Origin: UBA4416 sp964543545
GTDB lineage: Bacteria; Bacteroidota; Bacteroidia; B-17B0; Aurantibacillaceae
Direction: 5' to 3'
NCBI GenBank assembly: GCA_964543545.1
Contig: CAZIYT010000001.1
Span: 620,001-684,000, forward strand
DNA length: 64,000 nt
Shown: one piece after another, positions 8,832 to 18,399 of the stretch
How the letters are laid out: each line of letters opens with the position of its first letter
How positions within the stretch are numbered: position 1 is the first letter of the stretch
Notes under the pieces: generated by a model
Seen by the model: the letters and a program-made list of their open reading frames with translations, nothing else
Told to the model about the DNA's origin: nothing
The model's database searches: none
Made by a program: the position numbers and the translations under genes

Positions 8832-9260
8832 CTAACAATCGATCTTCTTGATGCGATCCGCGTGGCGGCCGCCTTCGAAGCTTTCGCTTAAAAACACGTC
8901 GATGCATTTTTTAGCTTCTGCTACCGAAATGTAGCGTGCGGGTAATACTAAGATGTTGGCATCGTTATGCTGGCGCGCCAGCGCCGCGATTTCAGAATTC
9001 CAACATAAAGCCGCCCTGATACCCTGGTGCTTGTTGGCAGCCATGTTAATACCGTTTCCACTTCCGCACATCAGGATCCCAAACTCCACTTCTTCGCCGG
9101 TAACAGCCGTAGCCACGGCATGCCCGAAATCAGGGTAATCGGCACGCTCGGTGCTGTAGGTCCCTTTATCGCTCACATCGTGTTGTTTGCTTTTTAAATA
9201 GGTGATGAGTTCTTCTTTTAATTCAAATCCTGCGTGATCGCTGCCAATGGCTAATTTCAT
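8832..9260 (-). CDS. rpiB: ribose 5-phosphate isomerase B
   Basis: The 142-residue enzyme interconverts ribose 5-phosphate and ribulose 5-phosphate in the non-oxidative pentose phosphate pathway. It matches RpiB throughout: the N-terminal IGSDHAGFELK, the active-site Cys65 in GILMCGSGNG, and His98 in the HNDAN motif. The start is placed at ATG 9260. An in-frame TTG seven codons upstream would lie inside a promoter element (TACCTTTG on the minus strand, 9279-9286), so the shorter form is preferred. It is transcribed alone. Confidence 0.94.
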   Translation of the reverse strand: MKLAIGSDHAGFELKEELITYLKSKQHDVSDKGTYSTERADYPDFGHAVATAVTGEEVEFGILMCGSGNGINMAANKHQGIRAALCWNSEIAALARQHNDANILVLPARYISVAEAKKCIDVFLSESFEGGRHADRIKKIDC

Positions 9261-9278
9261 AGTGTGTTGATTAAGGTA

Positions 9279-9286
9279 CAAAGGTA
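9279..9286 (-). promoter_or_regulatory. -7 promoter element of rpiB
   Basis: TACCTTTG on the minus strand fits the Bacteroidota -7 consensus TAnnTTTG and lies 18 bp before the rpiB ATG. No clear TTTG -33 box is seen. Confidence 0.55.
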
Positions 9287-9326
9287 GCAGTTTTAAAATT
9301 ATTTTCAGGGAGTAAATTCTATCGTT

Positions 9327-9381
9327 GAATCAACTACATTCAGTCAACGAACCGGTGGTTTCGAAAGCCTCAAGCACCGGT
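9327..9381. repeat. REP-like extragenic palindrome, copy 1
   Basis: Arms ACCGGTG (9351-9357) and CACCGGT (9375-9381) enclose a core with GAAAGCCTCAA. The 25-bp core 9354-9378 matches the copy at 39327-39351 at 21 of 25 positions. A GTTGA/TCAA-type palindrome lies just before it. It is in the gap between rpiB and the ferredoxin reductase gene. Confidence 0.55.
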
Positions 9382-9388
9382 GTTTACT

Positions 9389-10429
9389 TTAATAGGTTAT
9401 TTCCACATCGCCGCCAATGGGAAAGCTCTGGCAAACCAGGATTCGGCCTTTCGCCACTTCATCATCTGTGAGCACTTCATTATAAGCCATCCATACCTTT
9501 CCCTTGCTGCAGCTCGCCACACAGCTGGCACAGCGCCCGGCCTTGCAGCTATAAGGCAGCTGGATTCCCTGGCTGATCGCCGCTTCCAGGATCGATTCGG
9601 GATACTGTACCGCAACAGAAAAGGTTTGCCCGCCAATGCTTATCATCGCCTGGTGAGCCTCCATGTCCGGCGGCTGTTCTTTGATCTTACGCGGCAGGCT
9701 GCTGTAGTTCTCCTTCATCACATGGCTCGCCGGAAAGCGGCTCAATAAGGTAATCTGCACCGTCAGCATATAATCGAAAGGCCCGCAGATGTAGAACATC
9801 ACCTCATTCCTTCCTACCCGCAGGTATTGATCGATGAGCTGGCCCAGCAGCCAGCTGCTCAGGCGCGTATTGTAAATCCCACTCTCATTACTGAACAGGA
9901 ACTTAACGGTGAAGCGCTCCCGGTGCTGCTCCTGCAGCTCTTTCAGCTGCCCGTAAAAAATAGTGTCTTCCCTGCTCTTATTACTATAAATGAGTGTTAC
10001 CTGGTGATCGGTTGTCTTTAACAATGTCCTGATCAATGAAAAACAAGGTGTAATGCCGCTGCCGGCCGCAATAAAGAAAAACTGCCTGATCAGCGGGTCA
10101 TTCTCCGGCAGGGTAAACTGTCCGGCGATACCGGTCGATTCCAGGATATCGCCTACTTTTACCGTCGTTAATAAAGCCCTCGAAAATTCTCCGTTATCCA
10201 GTTTTTTGATGGTGATCGCCAGCTCCTTATCTGTTTCGGGTGAGGATGACATGGAATAAGACCTCCGCTTTTCGCCATATTCGCTATGGAATACGAGCGT
10301 CAGAAATTGTCCCGGCTTATACTCAGGCTCCCATCCGTTCAGGGGCTCCAGCACAAATGTTTTAGCATCCTTGCTTTCCTGAACAAGGCGTATTACCTTT
10401 AATTGCCGGACGATAGAGTTTTGGTACAT
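9389..10429 (-). CDS. flavin reductase with C-terminal 2Fe-2S ferredoxin domain (PaaE/Hcr-like)
   Basis: The 346-residue cytoplasmic protein has an FAD-binding barrel (FAD motif RRSYSMSS, residues 55-62), an NAD(P)-binding domain (GSGITPCFSLI, about 123-133) and a C-terminal plant-type ferredoxin domain. The ferredoxin cysteines are in the spacing C-x4-C-x2-C (SCKAGRCASC) with the fourth near residue 333 (ILVCQS). It passes electrons from NAD(P)H through FAD and the cluster to a partner, as in the reductase subunits of ring oxygenases. No oxygenase or other partner is nearby, so its acceptor is unknown. It is the first minus-strand gene left of the strand-switch region. Confidence 0.9.
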   Translation of the reverse strand: MYQNSIVRQLKVIRLVQESKDAKTFVLEPLNGWEPEYKPGQFLTLVFHSEYGEKRRSYSMSSSPETDKELAITIKKLDNGEFSRALLTTVKVGDILESTGIAGQFTLPENDPLIRQFFFIAAGSGITPCFSLIRTLLKTTDHQVTLIYSNKSREDTIFYGQLKELQEQHRERFTVKFLFSNESGIYNTRLSSWLLGQLIDQYLRVGRNEVMFYICGPFDYMLTVQITLLSRFPASHVMKENYSSLPRKIKEQPPDMEAHQAMISIGGQTFSVAVQYPESILEAAISQGIQLPYSCKAGRCASCVASCSKGKVWMAYNEVLTDDEVAKGRILVCQSFPIGGDVEITY

Positions 10430-10932
10430 ACTTTTATGAATCGAAATGGTATTTCAAAACTTTGTTAACTAATAGTAATCAACGTTAATTAACCTTAACA
10501 AAAAAGTTAACTGATTTTGAAGCAGTTGTCCTACCTGTGAATTAACAAATTTACTGTGTAAAAATTAATTGTCCGTTAATAAGTTTGTGTAATTAATTCC
10601 ACGTTTGTTCATATCAAATTTACTTAGCACAAGATTCGTTAATTCAAAATTTACTTTCAAAAACTAGTGGGTCTCTTTTACAGTTTTACACACATAAAAA
10701 ACAGGTGATCCACCTCTCTATTTACTGACAACAGCTTTTCTAAACAATTTGTTGATTACTGTGTATGAATCTACAGATCAAAATATTATAGGTTCATTAC
10801 CCGTTTAATAAATGTTAATAGAGCCTGATTAATCATAAAAACAAGGGAACAAAAGCTTATTTTTACACAGTACTAACAGCTTATAATAATAGCCTTTAAT
10901 TTAATTTTTAAAATATTTTATTATTATATATT
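10430..10932. other. AT-rich ORF-less region at strand switch, candidate replication origin
   Basis: This 503-bp gap between a minus-strand gene and plus-strand nadA is very AT-rich. It has three exact copies of TTTTACACA (10555-10563 minus, 10684-10692 plus, 10861-10869 plus), which fit the relaxed DnaA box TTWTNCACA, and two one-mismatch copies (10536-10544 and 10760-10768, both minus). Four GTTAAT motifs occur (10484, 10575, 10638, 10814), and a nearly pure A/T tract of about 40 bp at 10893-10933 could unwind. The nadA promoter must also lie here. Origin function is inferred, helped by the parS cluster 10 kb away. Confidence 0.5.
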
Positions 10933-11910
10933 ATGAATTTGGAAAAAGGATACCTCGAAAAAAAGATTGACCCGGCGCTTGATTTGTTCAAAGAGATTGC
11001 GCATCTTAAGAAAGAGAAGAACGCCATCATCCTGGCCCACTACTATCAGGATGCTGATATTCAGGACATTGCAGATTATATCGGTGACAGTTTAGGCCTC
11101 GCTCAACAGGCCGAAAAATCGACGGCCGACATCATTTTATTTGCCGGCGTGCATTTTATGGCAGAAACAGCCAAGATCCTCAATCCGAAAACCAAAGTGC
11201 TCATCCCCGATCTCAAAGCAGGCTGCTCCCTGGCCGACTCCTGCCCGCCTGATGAATTTGCCGCATTTAAAGCCGCTCACCCCGATCATGTGGTGCTTAC
11301 CTATGTGAATTGTACGGCCGACATCAAAGCGCTCTCAGATGTCATTGTAACGTCTACCAATGCCGTTCAGATCGTGGAATCCTTCCCGAAAGACCAGAAG
11401 ATCATTTTTGCCCCGGATAAGAACCTGGGTGCTTATATCAACAAAGTAACCGGCCGTAACATGGTGCTGTGGAACGGCTCCTGCATGGTGCACGAGATCT
11501 TCAGCCTCGAAAAGCTCATTAAGCTGAAAGCGCAGCATCCGCAGGCCGTTATTTTAGCACATCCCGAGTGTGAGGCAGCCATCCTCGATCATGCCGATTA
11601 CATTGGCAGTACCACGGCTTTACTCAACTACAGTAAAAAATCGGAAGCGAAAGAATTTATTGTACTCACGGAAACCGGCATTATTCACCAGATGCAGAAG
11701 GCCAGCCCCGGAAAAACATTCATTCCTGCTCCGCCCAACAACAGCTGCGCCTGCAACGATTGCCCTTATATGAAACTGAACACCCTCGAAAAAATATACA
11801 ATACCCTGAAATACGAACAACCCGAATTATTGATGGATGCAGAGATGATTGAGAAGGCTAAAAAGCCCATCACACGCATGCTGGAGCTGTCTGCACAATT
11901 CGGCTTATAA
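10933..11910 (+). CDS. nadA: quinolinate synthase
   Basis: The 325-residue enzyme condenses iminoaspartate with dihydroxyacetone phosphate to quinolinate in de novo NAD synthesis and needs a 4Fe-4S cluster. Cluster cysteines are present at Cys98 (KAGCSLADSC), Cys184 (WNGSCMVHE) and in the C-terminal CACNDC motif (Cys272, 274, 277). The N-terminal ILAHYYQDADIQDIAD and VHFMAETAKIL motifs are diagnostic. nadB and nadC are not in the window. It is the first plus-strand gene after the AT-rich strand-switch region, and the MORN-repeat gene follows 33 bp later. Confidence 0.95.
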   Translation: MNLEKGYLEKKIDPALDLFKEIAHLKKEKNAIILAHYYQDADIQDIADYIGDSLGLAQQAEKSTADIILFAGVHFMAETAKILNPKTKVLIPDLKAGCSLADSCPPDEFAAFKAAHPDHVVLTYVNCTADIKALSDVIVTSTNAVQIVESFPKDQKIIFAPDKNLGAYINKVTGRNMVLWNGSCMVHEIFSLEKLIKLKAQHPQAVILAHPECEAAILDHADYIGSTTALLNYSKKSEAKEFIVLTETGIIHQMQKASPGKTFIPAPPNNSCACNDCPYMKLNTLEKIYNTLKYEQPELLMDAEMIEKAKKPITRMLELSAQFGL

Positions 11911-11943
11911 ATTTTATGGTATCGATTATAAATGGTAAATTAG

Positions 11944-13686
11944 ATGTTTTATAGATTGTTTGTTCCTGTGCTACACCAGAGATTGCCTTATATTTTAAGA
12001 ATTAGCTTACTGTGTTTGGTTGCAGCGGTTCCCTATTCTTCGAAAGCACAAACAGCCAATCCCAATGGCTACAATATCTTCTATTACGATAATGGCGCTA
12101 AATCATCGGAAGGGACGATGCGCGACGGGAAGCCCGATGGCTACTGGAAAAATTACTATAAGAACGGAAAGCTTAAAATAGAAGGAAACCGTAAGGAGTT
12201 CCTGCTCGACAGCGTATGGAAGTTCTATACCGAAAGAGGGAAGATCACCAAAGCGGTAGCCTATGCCGAAGGTAAAAAGAACGGCTATACGCTGAACTAC
12301 GATACCAACCAGCGTGTCAGCAGCAAAGAGCCTTATGTAAACGATATCAAGCAGGGCATGGTCTTTTCCTATTATCCTTCCGGAAGAACCAGGCAAATGA
12401 CGCCTTACGTGAAAGGAAGGCCCGATGGTATAGCTTACGAGTATGCCGAAGATTCCACTATTATTTCCATCATCAAATACCAGGGCGGAATCCTGGCCAA
12501 TGTGGAACGCATAAACCGCAAGGATGAGAACGGAAAGAAACAGGGGGTCTGGAAAAGCTTTTATGAGGACGGAAAATTAAAAGAAGAAAAAAAATTCAGG
12601 GACGACCAGGTGGATGGCTATGCCAAAACCTATGATAATAAAGGAAACCTGACGAATACCGAAAAATTCAATAACGGCAAGCAGGTGAAAAATGCGCCTG
12701 AGCTGGCCCGCCTGGATGTGTACAAGGATTACTATGAGGATGGCACCCTGAAATACGAGGGTGGATACATCAACGGTATGCCGGTGGGCACACACTACCA
12801 TTACAAGCTTAAATATGTTTGCGACTCATTGCCCGTAGCGCGCGATGATACCAGTGATGTGATGATCAAAGTACAGGTGTGCCGCAACAGGCCGGTGCCG
12901 GATTCAGCGATCGTATACCTCGAAGGCATTAAAACCGATTACGGCGCTGTAGACAGCCTCAGGAACCGGGTGGGCATCTGGACGGAATACCATAATACAG
13001 GTGAGTTCAAAGGAAAGGGTTTATACCTGAATGACAAGCGTGTGGGCGACTGGACCTTCTATTACCCGAACGGGCAGGTTGAGCAAAAAGGAAAATACGA
13101 TAAGAAAGGCCAGGCCCAGGGCGATTGGCGCTGGTATTACGAGAACGGAGCGCTGATGCGCGAAGAAACCTATATCAACAACCTGCGCGACGGAACCATG
13201 ACGGAATATACCGAAGATGGAAAAGTACTGACCAAGGGCGAGTTTGCAGACGATATGCAGCAAGGCCTTTGGGTCTATGAAACACCGGAGTACAAAGCCA
13301 TTGGCAAGTATGTGGATGATAAGCCGGACAGCTTATGGAAAAGCTATTACATGCCGAAGGAACGCCTGAAATTTGAAGGACGATTTTTGAATGGGGATGA
13401 AGACGGTGTGCATACCTGGTATTACGAGAATGGCCGGAAAATGATGCAGGGCGCTTATTCCGGAGGCATGAAACAAAACGACTGGAAGTTTTATGACGAA
13501 GGTGGCTATAACTACCTCACCATCTTTTATGAAAACGATATCGAAGTAAAATTCCAGGGAACAAAAGTGGTGCCTACCTATGAGGAAAGCATCCGGGATT
13601 ATTCATCTGTCACTTCCAAAAAGCCGGATAAAACTATCCTGGACAAGGAAAAAGAAGTTAAGAAAGATGAGGAAGGCGCCGAGTAA
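11944..13686 (+). CDS. MORN_2-repeat (YwqK-like) secreted protein
   Basis: The 580-residue protein has an N-terminal signal segment (about 1-35, ending Ser-Ser-Lys-Ala-Gln) and then an array of more than ten MORN_2-type repeats with the pattern Y-Y-x-N-G-x-x-x-x-x-G-x-x-x-x-x-G-x-W (for example DGYWKNYYKNGKLKIEG). These hairpin repeats build elongated beta structures. The C-terminal tail is charged (KEVKKDEEGAE). The function in Bacteroidota is not established. The next gene, a PAS kinase, starts 10 bp after its stop or overlaps it, so the two are probably co-transcribed. Confidence 0.82.
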   Translation: MFYRLFVPVLHQRLPYILRISLLCLVAAVPYSSKAQTANPNGYNIFYYDNGAKSSEGTMRDGKPDGYWKNYYKNGKLKIEGNRKEFLLDSVWKFYTERGKITKAVAYAEGKKNGYTLNYDTNQRVSSKEPYVNDIKQGMVFSYYPSGRTRQMTPYVKGRPDGIAYEYAEDSTIISIIKYQGGILANVERINRKDENGKKQGVWKSFYEDGKLKEEKKFRDDQVDGYAKTYDNKGNLTNTEKFNNGKQVKNAPELARLDVYKDYYEDGTLKYEGGYINGMPVGTHYHYKLKYVCDSLPVARDDTSDVMIKVQVCRNRPVPDSAIVYLEGIKTDYGAVDSLRNRVGIWTEYHNTGEFKGKGLYLNDKRVGDWTFYYPNGQVEQKGKYDKKGQAQGDWRWYYENGALMREETYINNLRDGTMTEYTEDGKVLTKGEFADDMQQGLWVYETPEYKAIGKYVDDKPDSLWKSYYMPKERLKFEGRFLNGDEDGVHTWYYENGRKMMQGAYSGGMKQNDWKFYDEGGYNYLTIFYENDIEVKFQGTKVVPTYEESIRDYSSVTSKKPDKTILDKEKEVKKDEEGAE

Positions 13687-13696
13687 TAAGGCTTCC

Positions 13697-16600
13697 ATGC
13701 CTGTGCCTGTCAAAGGGTCTGTGAACGATCAGGCCCTGATTTCCGTTCTTCAGAATCTGCCGGTAGGCATTGTTATTTTTTCCACATCTTCTATTCTGTT
13801 TGGAAACAAACAGGCGCTTAAGATCCTGAAAGCCGGCAAAAGCTTTGAGCGGGAGCTGTATAGCTATTCTGTTTTTGACCTGATCTTACCGGAATACCAC
13901 AAAGCCTGTAAACAGCGTCATAAAAAGATTTTAGCCGGCGAAGAGCAGCAGGCCTACGAGGTAAAGATCAAGAATGCGAAAGGCGAAATTATCAATGTTG
14001 AGGTAAAATGTAACGCTGTTATTTTCGAAGGGAAAAAGGTCATTCAAAGTGTGATCTCGGAAATCTCCGAACGCGTGAAATCACGCAATAAGCTTAAGGA
14101 AGCGGAAAATAACCTGAAAGTGATCCTGAGAGGGATTGATGAGGTGGTGTATTACCTCGACATCAGAGAAGAAAAAAAATTAAAGTTCATTTCCGATAAA
14201 GTGGAAGATACCTTTGGTGTGAAACCGGAGGTATACAACAAAAATTACGTTAGCGGAAAAGCCGATATATTAAAGCACATTCACCCCGACGATATAGAGA
14301 TGGTGGTGAAGAGCGGCGAAAAGCTCAGAAAGGAAAAGAAGCCCCAGACCTTTGTGTACCGCTTCAAAAACTTTAAAACCAAAAAATACCAGTGGCTGCA
14401 GGAGCGCATCATTCCTCAGTTTGACGAGCAGCGTAACCACATCGGGAACCTGGGAATTACCCGCGATATTTCTGCAGAGATGGAAAAAGAGCGCCACCTC
14501 AAGCAGAACGAAACCATCTTCAAGCACCTGTCGCAAAATGCGTCGGACATTATCTACCTCTACGATTTTAAGCCTGTAGGAACCTATACCTATGTGAGCA
14601 ATTCGGTAAAAAAGATCCTGGGATATTCTCCCGAGGATTTTTACAAGGATCCCCTGTTTGGAAATAAGATCATTATCAACGATGATAAGAACATCATCCG
14701 TAATTCCAATGCCATTATTGCCGGGCAGAAGAACGTGCGTAAAACGCTCGATAAATCGGTTTTCAGGTACGTTAAGAAAGACGGAAGCATTGCCTGGCTC
14801 GAAACACGCTATTCGCACTTAAAGGATAAGGAAGGGAATATCATCACGCTCATCGGCATCAGCCGCGACGTTACCAAAGAAAAGCAGGAAGAGCAGCTGC
14901 GGAAGCAAACCGAGCAGAAGTTTAAGCTCATTGCCGACAATGCCAACGATGTTATTTATTTTTTTACCTACCATCCGGAGCCAAAATACATTTACATCAG
15001 CCCTTCCGTGAAAAAGCTGCTGGGTTCGCCGGCCTCCGAATTTTATAAGAATCCCGGTAAGGCCCGCTCCCTGGCTATTGACCAGAAAACCTATAACGAC
15101 TTTGAAGAAGAGCTGGCCAGGAAGCAAAAAAATAATACACTCACCTTTACAACCTCTGTATTCCAATACAAGACAAAGGCCGGCAAGCTGGTATGGCTCG
15201 AGGATAATTATTCACCGATTTTCGATGAGTACGGCAACATTGAATTTATTCTCGGCATCAGCCGCGACATTACCGCCGAAAAAAATTACAGGCTTGAGCT
15301 CGAGCAGAAATGGAACAACTATGAGAATGTATTGGAGAATTCGCCGGTAGGCATTATCATCCATGAGAACGGGATCTGCCTGTATTGTAATAAAACAGCC
15401 TCCAATATACTGGAGGTCAATGATCCCAAAAAGCTCTTCGGTTTGCCCCTGATGCATTATTTTTACGACGAGGTTCAAAAAGATCTGGCGTTTATGCGTA
15501 TGAACAGGGCCATTGGAGGCGAAGAGCTCGGCGAGCACTCCTATCGCATCCGCACCTCAAAGAACAACATCATTGATGTGGACCTGAAAACGGTTCCCTT
15601 CATCTACAACGGGCAAAAATGTGTGCAGACGATCATCTCCAACATTTCGGATGTTAAGAAGCTGGAGAAGGAGCGCATCAGGGCGGAAATTGCGGAAGAT
15701 CTGAATAAGGAACTTATCAAGGAAATCAATTACCGCAAAAAGATCCAGCATGAGCTGGTGACGCAAACCACCAAGTACGAGGCTATTTTTAATAATACCT
15801 CACACCTCATCTGGTCGGTCAACAGGGACCTGCAGATCACCTCCTTCAACCGGAATTATTACGATTACATCAAAAAGATATTCGATAACGAGATCAAGGT
15901 GGGTATTCACATTTCGGAAATACGAAGTAAGGAGAGCCAGAATATTAACCTGGGAATCTGGGAAGAAAAATACAAAAAGGTATTTGAAAGCAAGAAAGAC
16001 AACAGCGTTGAGTTCTTCGAAATCCAGAATGCCGATGCCCGCGGGAAGATCCACTACCGCGAAATTTACCTGCACCCGATCCGCGATGCGAGAGGCATTG
16101 TGAATGAGATTGCCATTATTGCGCATGATGTCACGGAAAGAAAACACGTGGAACAAAAGATCCTCGATCAGGCTGCCAAGCTAGAATCTATTTTCGAAAG
16201 CTCAGCCCACCTGGTATGGACGGTAGACGCGGAATTTAACCTGACCTCCTGCAACAATAACTTTGTAGAGACCTTTAAATTCAACTACCAGGTAGAGCCG
16301 GTATTGCATAAAAAGCTTCACCTGGTGGTGCTGCCGCAATACAGGAAAGATTACGAAAACTATTGGTATCCGCTGTACCGCAAGGTGCTGGCCGGAAACT
16401 CGCTCAAGTTTGAAAGAAAGCAAAAAGAAAAGCACGGAGGCATCAATTACAAAGAGATTTACCTCAATCCGATCCGCAACTCTCATGGCGAGATCATTGA
16501 AATAGCCTGCCTGGCACACGATATTACCGAAAACAAACAGTTCGAAAAGCAAATTGTAGAACAATCGGCCAAGCTCAAAGCCATCTTCGAAAGTGGCGAC

Positions 16601-17551
16601 CAGCTTATGTGGACGATTGGCATAGACAAGCGCCTGACCTCCTTTAACCAGAATTATGCGAAGGCCATCTATGATCTGTATGGCTATTATCCCGAGCTCG
16701 GAAAAAGCATGCGCACCAGCAGGAGCGCCGATTACCACGATATCTGGAACGAGCGTTACGAAAAGGCCTTCCAGGGCAAGCAGGTAGAATTTATTTCGGA
16801 AAGGGTAAACCTTCATGGCGTGAAGATCATTCGCCAGATGATCCTCTACCCGATCAAAGACAATGATAACAACGTGATCGAGATTTCCGGAATCGGTTTT
16901 GACATTACGGAAAATAAGAAAAACGAAGAGCGGATTACCCAATCGCTCAAGGAAAAAGAAGTGCTGCTGAAGGAAGTGCACCACCGCGTGAAAAACAACA
17001 TGCAGGTAATCTCCAGCATCCTCAATTTACAGTCGTCGTACGTGAAAGATGCCTATGCGCTCAACCTGCTGAAGGAGTGCCAGAACAGGATCAAATCCAT
17101 GGCCTTTATCCATGAAAGCCTTTACCAGACCAAGAATTTCGAGTCGGTCAACTTTTCGGAATACATCACCACCTTGTCTAAAAACCTGGTGCATACCTAC
17201 TCGATCAATACCAAAAACATCAAGCTGGTTTTAACACTTGACAAACTGTTTTTAAACCTCGATTCATCAATCCCCTGCGGCTTAATTATCAACGAAATTA
17301 TATCAAATTCATTAAAATATGCATTTCCTGATAATAGGGATGGAATAATCTTCGTAACTTTGAAAGTTGACAATCATCAGGTGAGGATTGAAGCTGGTGA
17401 CAACGGGGTGGGAATTCCTCAGGGAATCGACATCAAATACACGGAAACACTAGGCCTACAGCTGGTGGATACGCTCGTAGAACAGATTAACGGAACTTTG
17501 GTACTGGAACGCCACAAAGGCACAAAATTTATTATAGAGTTTAAGAATTAA
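13697..17551 (+). CDS. multi-PAS sensor histidine kinase (HisKA_2 type)
   Basis: The 1284-residue protein has no clear membrane segment and is probably a cytoplasmic sensor. I count eight PAS units, beginning near LPVGIVIF, EVVYYLD, ASDIIYLYD, ANDVIYFFT, SPVGIIIHE, SHLIWSVN, AHLVWTVD and DQLMWTIG; the last three are clearly recent tandem duplicates. A HisKA_2 dimerisation domain follows (EVHHRVKNNMQVISS, His1095/1096) and then HATPase_c (N-box about INEIISNSLKYAF, G-box GDNGVGIP). ATG 13697 is preferred; ATG 13667 would add 10 residues and overlap the MORN gene by 20 bp. The LytTR regulator gene starts 8 bp downstream. Confidence 0.92.
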   Translation: MPVPVKGSVNDQALISVLQNLPVGIVIFSTSSILFGNKQALKILKAGKSFERELYSYSVFDLILPEYHKACKQRHKKILAGEEQQAYEVKIKNAKGEIINVEVKCNAVIFEGKKVIQSVISEISERVKSRNKLKEAENNLKVILRGIDEVVYYLDIREEKKLKFISDKVEDTFGVKPEVYNKNYVSGKADILKHIHPDDIEMVVKSGEKLRKEKKPQTFVYRFKNFKTKKYQWLQERIIPQFDEQRNHIGNLGITRDISAEMEKERHLKQNETIFKHLSQNASDIIYLYDFKPVGTYTYVSNSVKKILGYSPEDFYKDPLFGNKIIINDDKNIIRNSNAIIAGQKNVRKTLDKSVFRYVKKDGSIAWLETRYSHLKDKEGNIITLIGISRDVTKEKQEEQLRKQTEQKFKLIADNANDVIYFFTYHPEPKYIYISPSVKKLLGSPASEFYKNPGKARSLAIDQKTYNDFEEELARKQKNNTLTFTTSVFQYKTKAGKLVWLEDNYSPIFDEYGNIEFILGISRDITAEKNYRLELEQKWNNYENVLENSPVGIIIHENGICLYCNKTASNILEVNDPKKLFGLPLMHYFYDEVQKDLAFMRMNRAIGGEELGEHSYRIRTSKNNIIDVDLKTVPFIYNGQKCVQTIISNISDVKKLEKERIRAEIAEDLNKELIKEINYRKKIQHELVTQTTKYEAIFNNTSHLIWSVNRDLQITSFNRNYYDYIKKIFDNEIKVGIHISEIRSKESQNINLGIWEEKYKKVFESKKDNSVEFFEIQNADARGKIHYREIYLHPIRDARGIVNEIAIIAHDVTERKHVEQKILDQAAKLESIFESSAHLVWTVDAEFNLTSCNNNFVETFKFNYQVEPVLHKKLHLVVLPQYRKDYENYWYPLYRKVLAGNSLKFERKQKEKHGGINYKEIYLNPIRNSHGEIIEIACLAHDITENKQFEKQIVEQSAKLKAIFESGDQLMWTIGIDKRLTSFNQNYAKAIYDLYGYYPELGKSMRTSRSADYHDIWNERYEKAFQGKQVEFISERVNLHGVKIIRQMILYPIKDNDNNVIEISGIGFDITENKKNEERITQSLKEKEVLLKEVHHRVKNNMQVISSILNLQSSYVKDAYALNLLKECQNRIKSMAFIHESLYQTKNFESVNFSEYITTLSKNLVHTYSINTKNIKLVLTLDKLFLNLDSSIPCGLIINEIISNSLKYAFPDNRDGIIFVTLKVDNHQVRIEAGDNGVGIPQGIDIKYTETLGLQLVDTLVEQINGTLVLERHKGTKFIIEFKN

Positions 17552-17559
17552 TTCAGATT

Positions 17560-18321
17560 ATGGAAAACAACATCAACGTGTACATTGTAGAAGACGAGAG
17601 CATCGTAGCGAAAGACATTCAGAACAGCCTGAAAAAACTGGGCTACAACGTGCTTGGCATCAGCAATAACGGAGCAGACGCCATTAAAAACATTGTGGAT
17701 CTGGAACCGAACATCGTTCTGATGGATATTATGATCAAAGGAAATATGACCGGCATTGAAGTGGCCGAGATCATTAAAAAAGAATACAACATCCCGGTGA
17801 TCTTCTTAACGGCTTATGCCGACGAGAGCACGCTGGCCAAGGCAAAAATTACAGAGCCTTACGGCTACATCCTGAAGCCCTTTAAAGAGATCGATCTCCA
17901 TTCCACCATCGAAATGGCGATCTACAAGCATAAGAAAGATACCGAGGTACAAAAGGAAAGAGATTTCCTCTACTCTTTGGTAGAGAATAAAGACGATGCT
18001 GCTAAAGACATCCTCTTTGTGAAATCCAACAGCCGCCTGGTGAAAGTAAACCTGAAAGATATTTTCTACGTGGAGGCATTGAAGGATTATGTGGTGCTCA
18101 ACACACAGTACACGCGCTACACCATTCACTCCACCATGAAAGATATTGAAAAGAAGCTCGACAACGGCGATTTCATCCGCGTGCACCGCTCTTTCATTGC
18201 CCGCATTGATAAAATCCAAACAATTGAAAACCAAACAGTTGTATTGGAAGAAAATAAAAAGGTCATTCCTATCGGCGGTTCTTACCGCGATGAGCTCCTG
18301 GCCAAACTAAACATGATTTAA
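17560..18321 (+). CDS. LytTR-type response regulator
   Basis: The 253-residue protein has a receiver domain with Asp56 as phospho-acceptor (VLMDIMIKG) and Lys near 107 (YILKPFKE), a linker helix, and a C-terminal LytTR DNA-binding domain (about 150-250, with KDIFYVEALKDYVVL and FIRVHRSFIARIDKI). LytTR proteins bind DNA through beta-strands, usually at paired imperfect repeats. It is 8 bp after the eight-PAS kinase and is its obvious partner. Confidence 0.94.
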   Translation: MENNINVYIVEDESIVAKDIQNSLKKLGYNVLGISNNGADAIKNIVDLEPNIVLMDIMIKGNMTGIEVAEIIKKEYNIPVIFLTAYADESTLAKAKITEPYGYILKPFKEIDLHSTIEMAIYKHKKDTEVQKERDFLYSLVENKDDAAKDILFVKSNSRLVKVNLKDIFYVEALKDYVVLNTQYTRYTIHSTMKDIEKKLDNGDFIRVHRSFIARIDKIQTIENQTVVLEENKKVIPIGGSYRDELLAKLNMI

Positions 18322-18399
18322 TTTAGTGATAAAAGGTACAAGACATAAGATTAAAGACTGGTCTTTTATCCTTTATCTTACCTCTCTTATCCTTTTCCC

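Noticed and set aside
16141..16156. CACGTGGAACA in the PAS kinase gene
   Set aside because: Only the right half fits parS; the left half is AAAA. Other CACGTG cores at 30700, 41351, 43255 and 51418 likewise lack arms.
18350..18370. AAAGAC-TG-GTCTTT palindrome upstream of mnmG
   Set aside because: Only one copy, with a 2-nt centre; could be an operator or chance. Not enough support to annotate.
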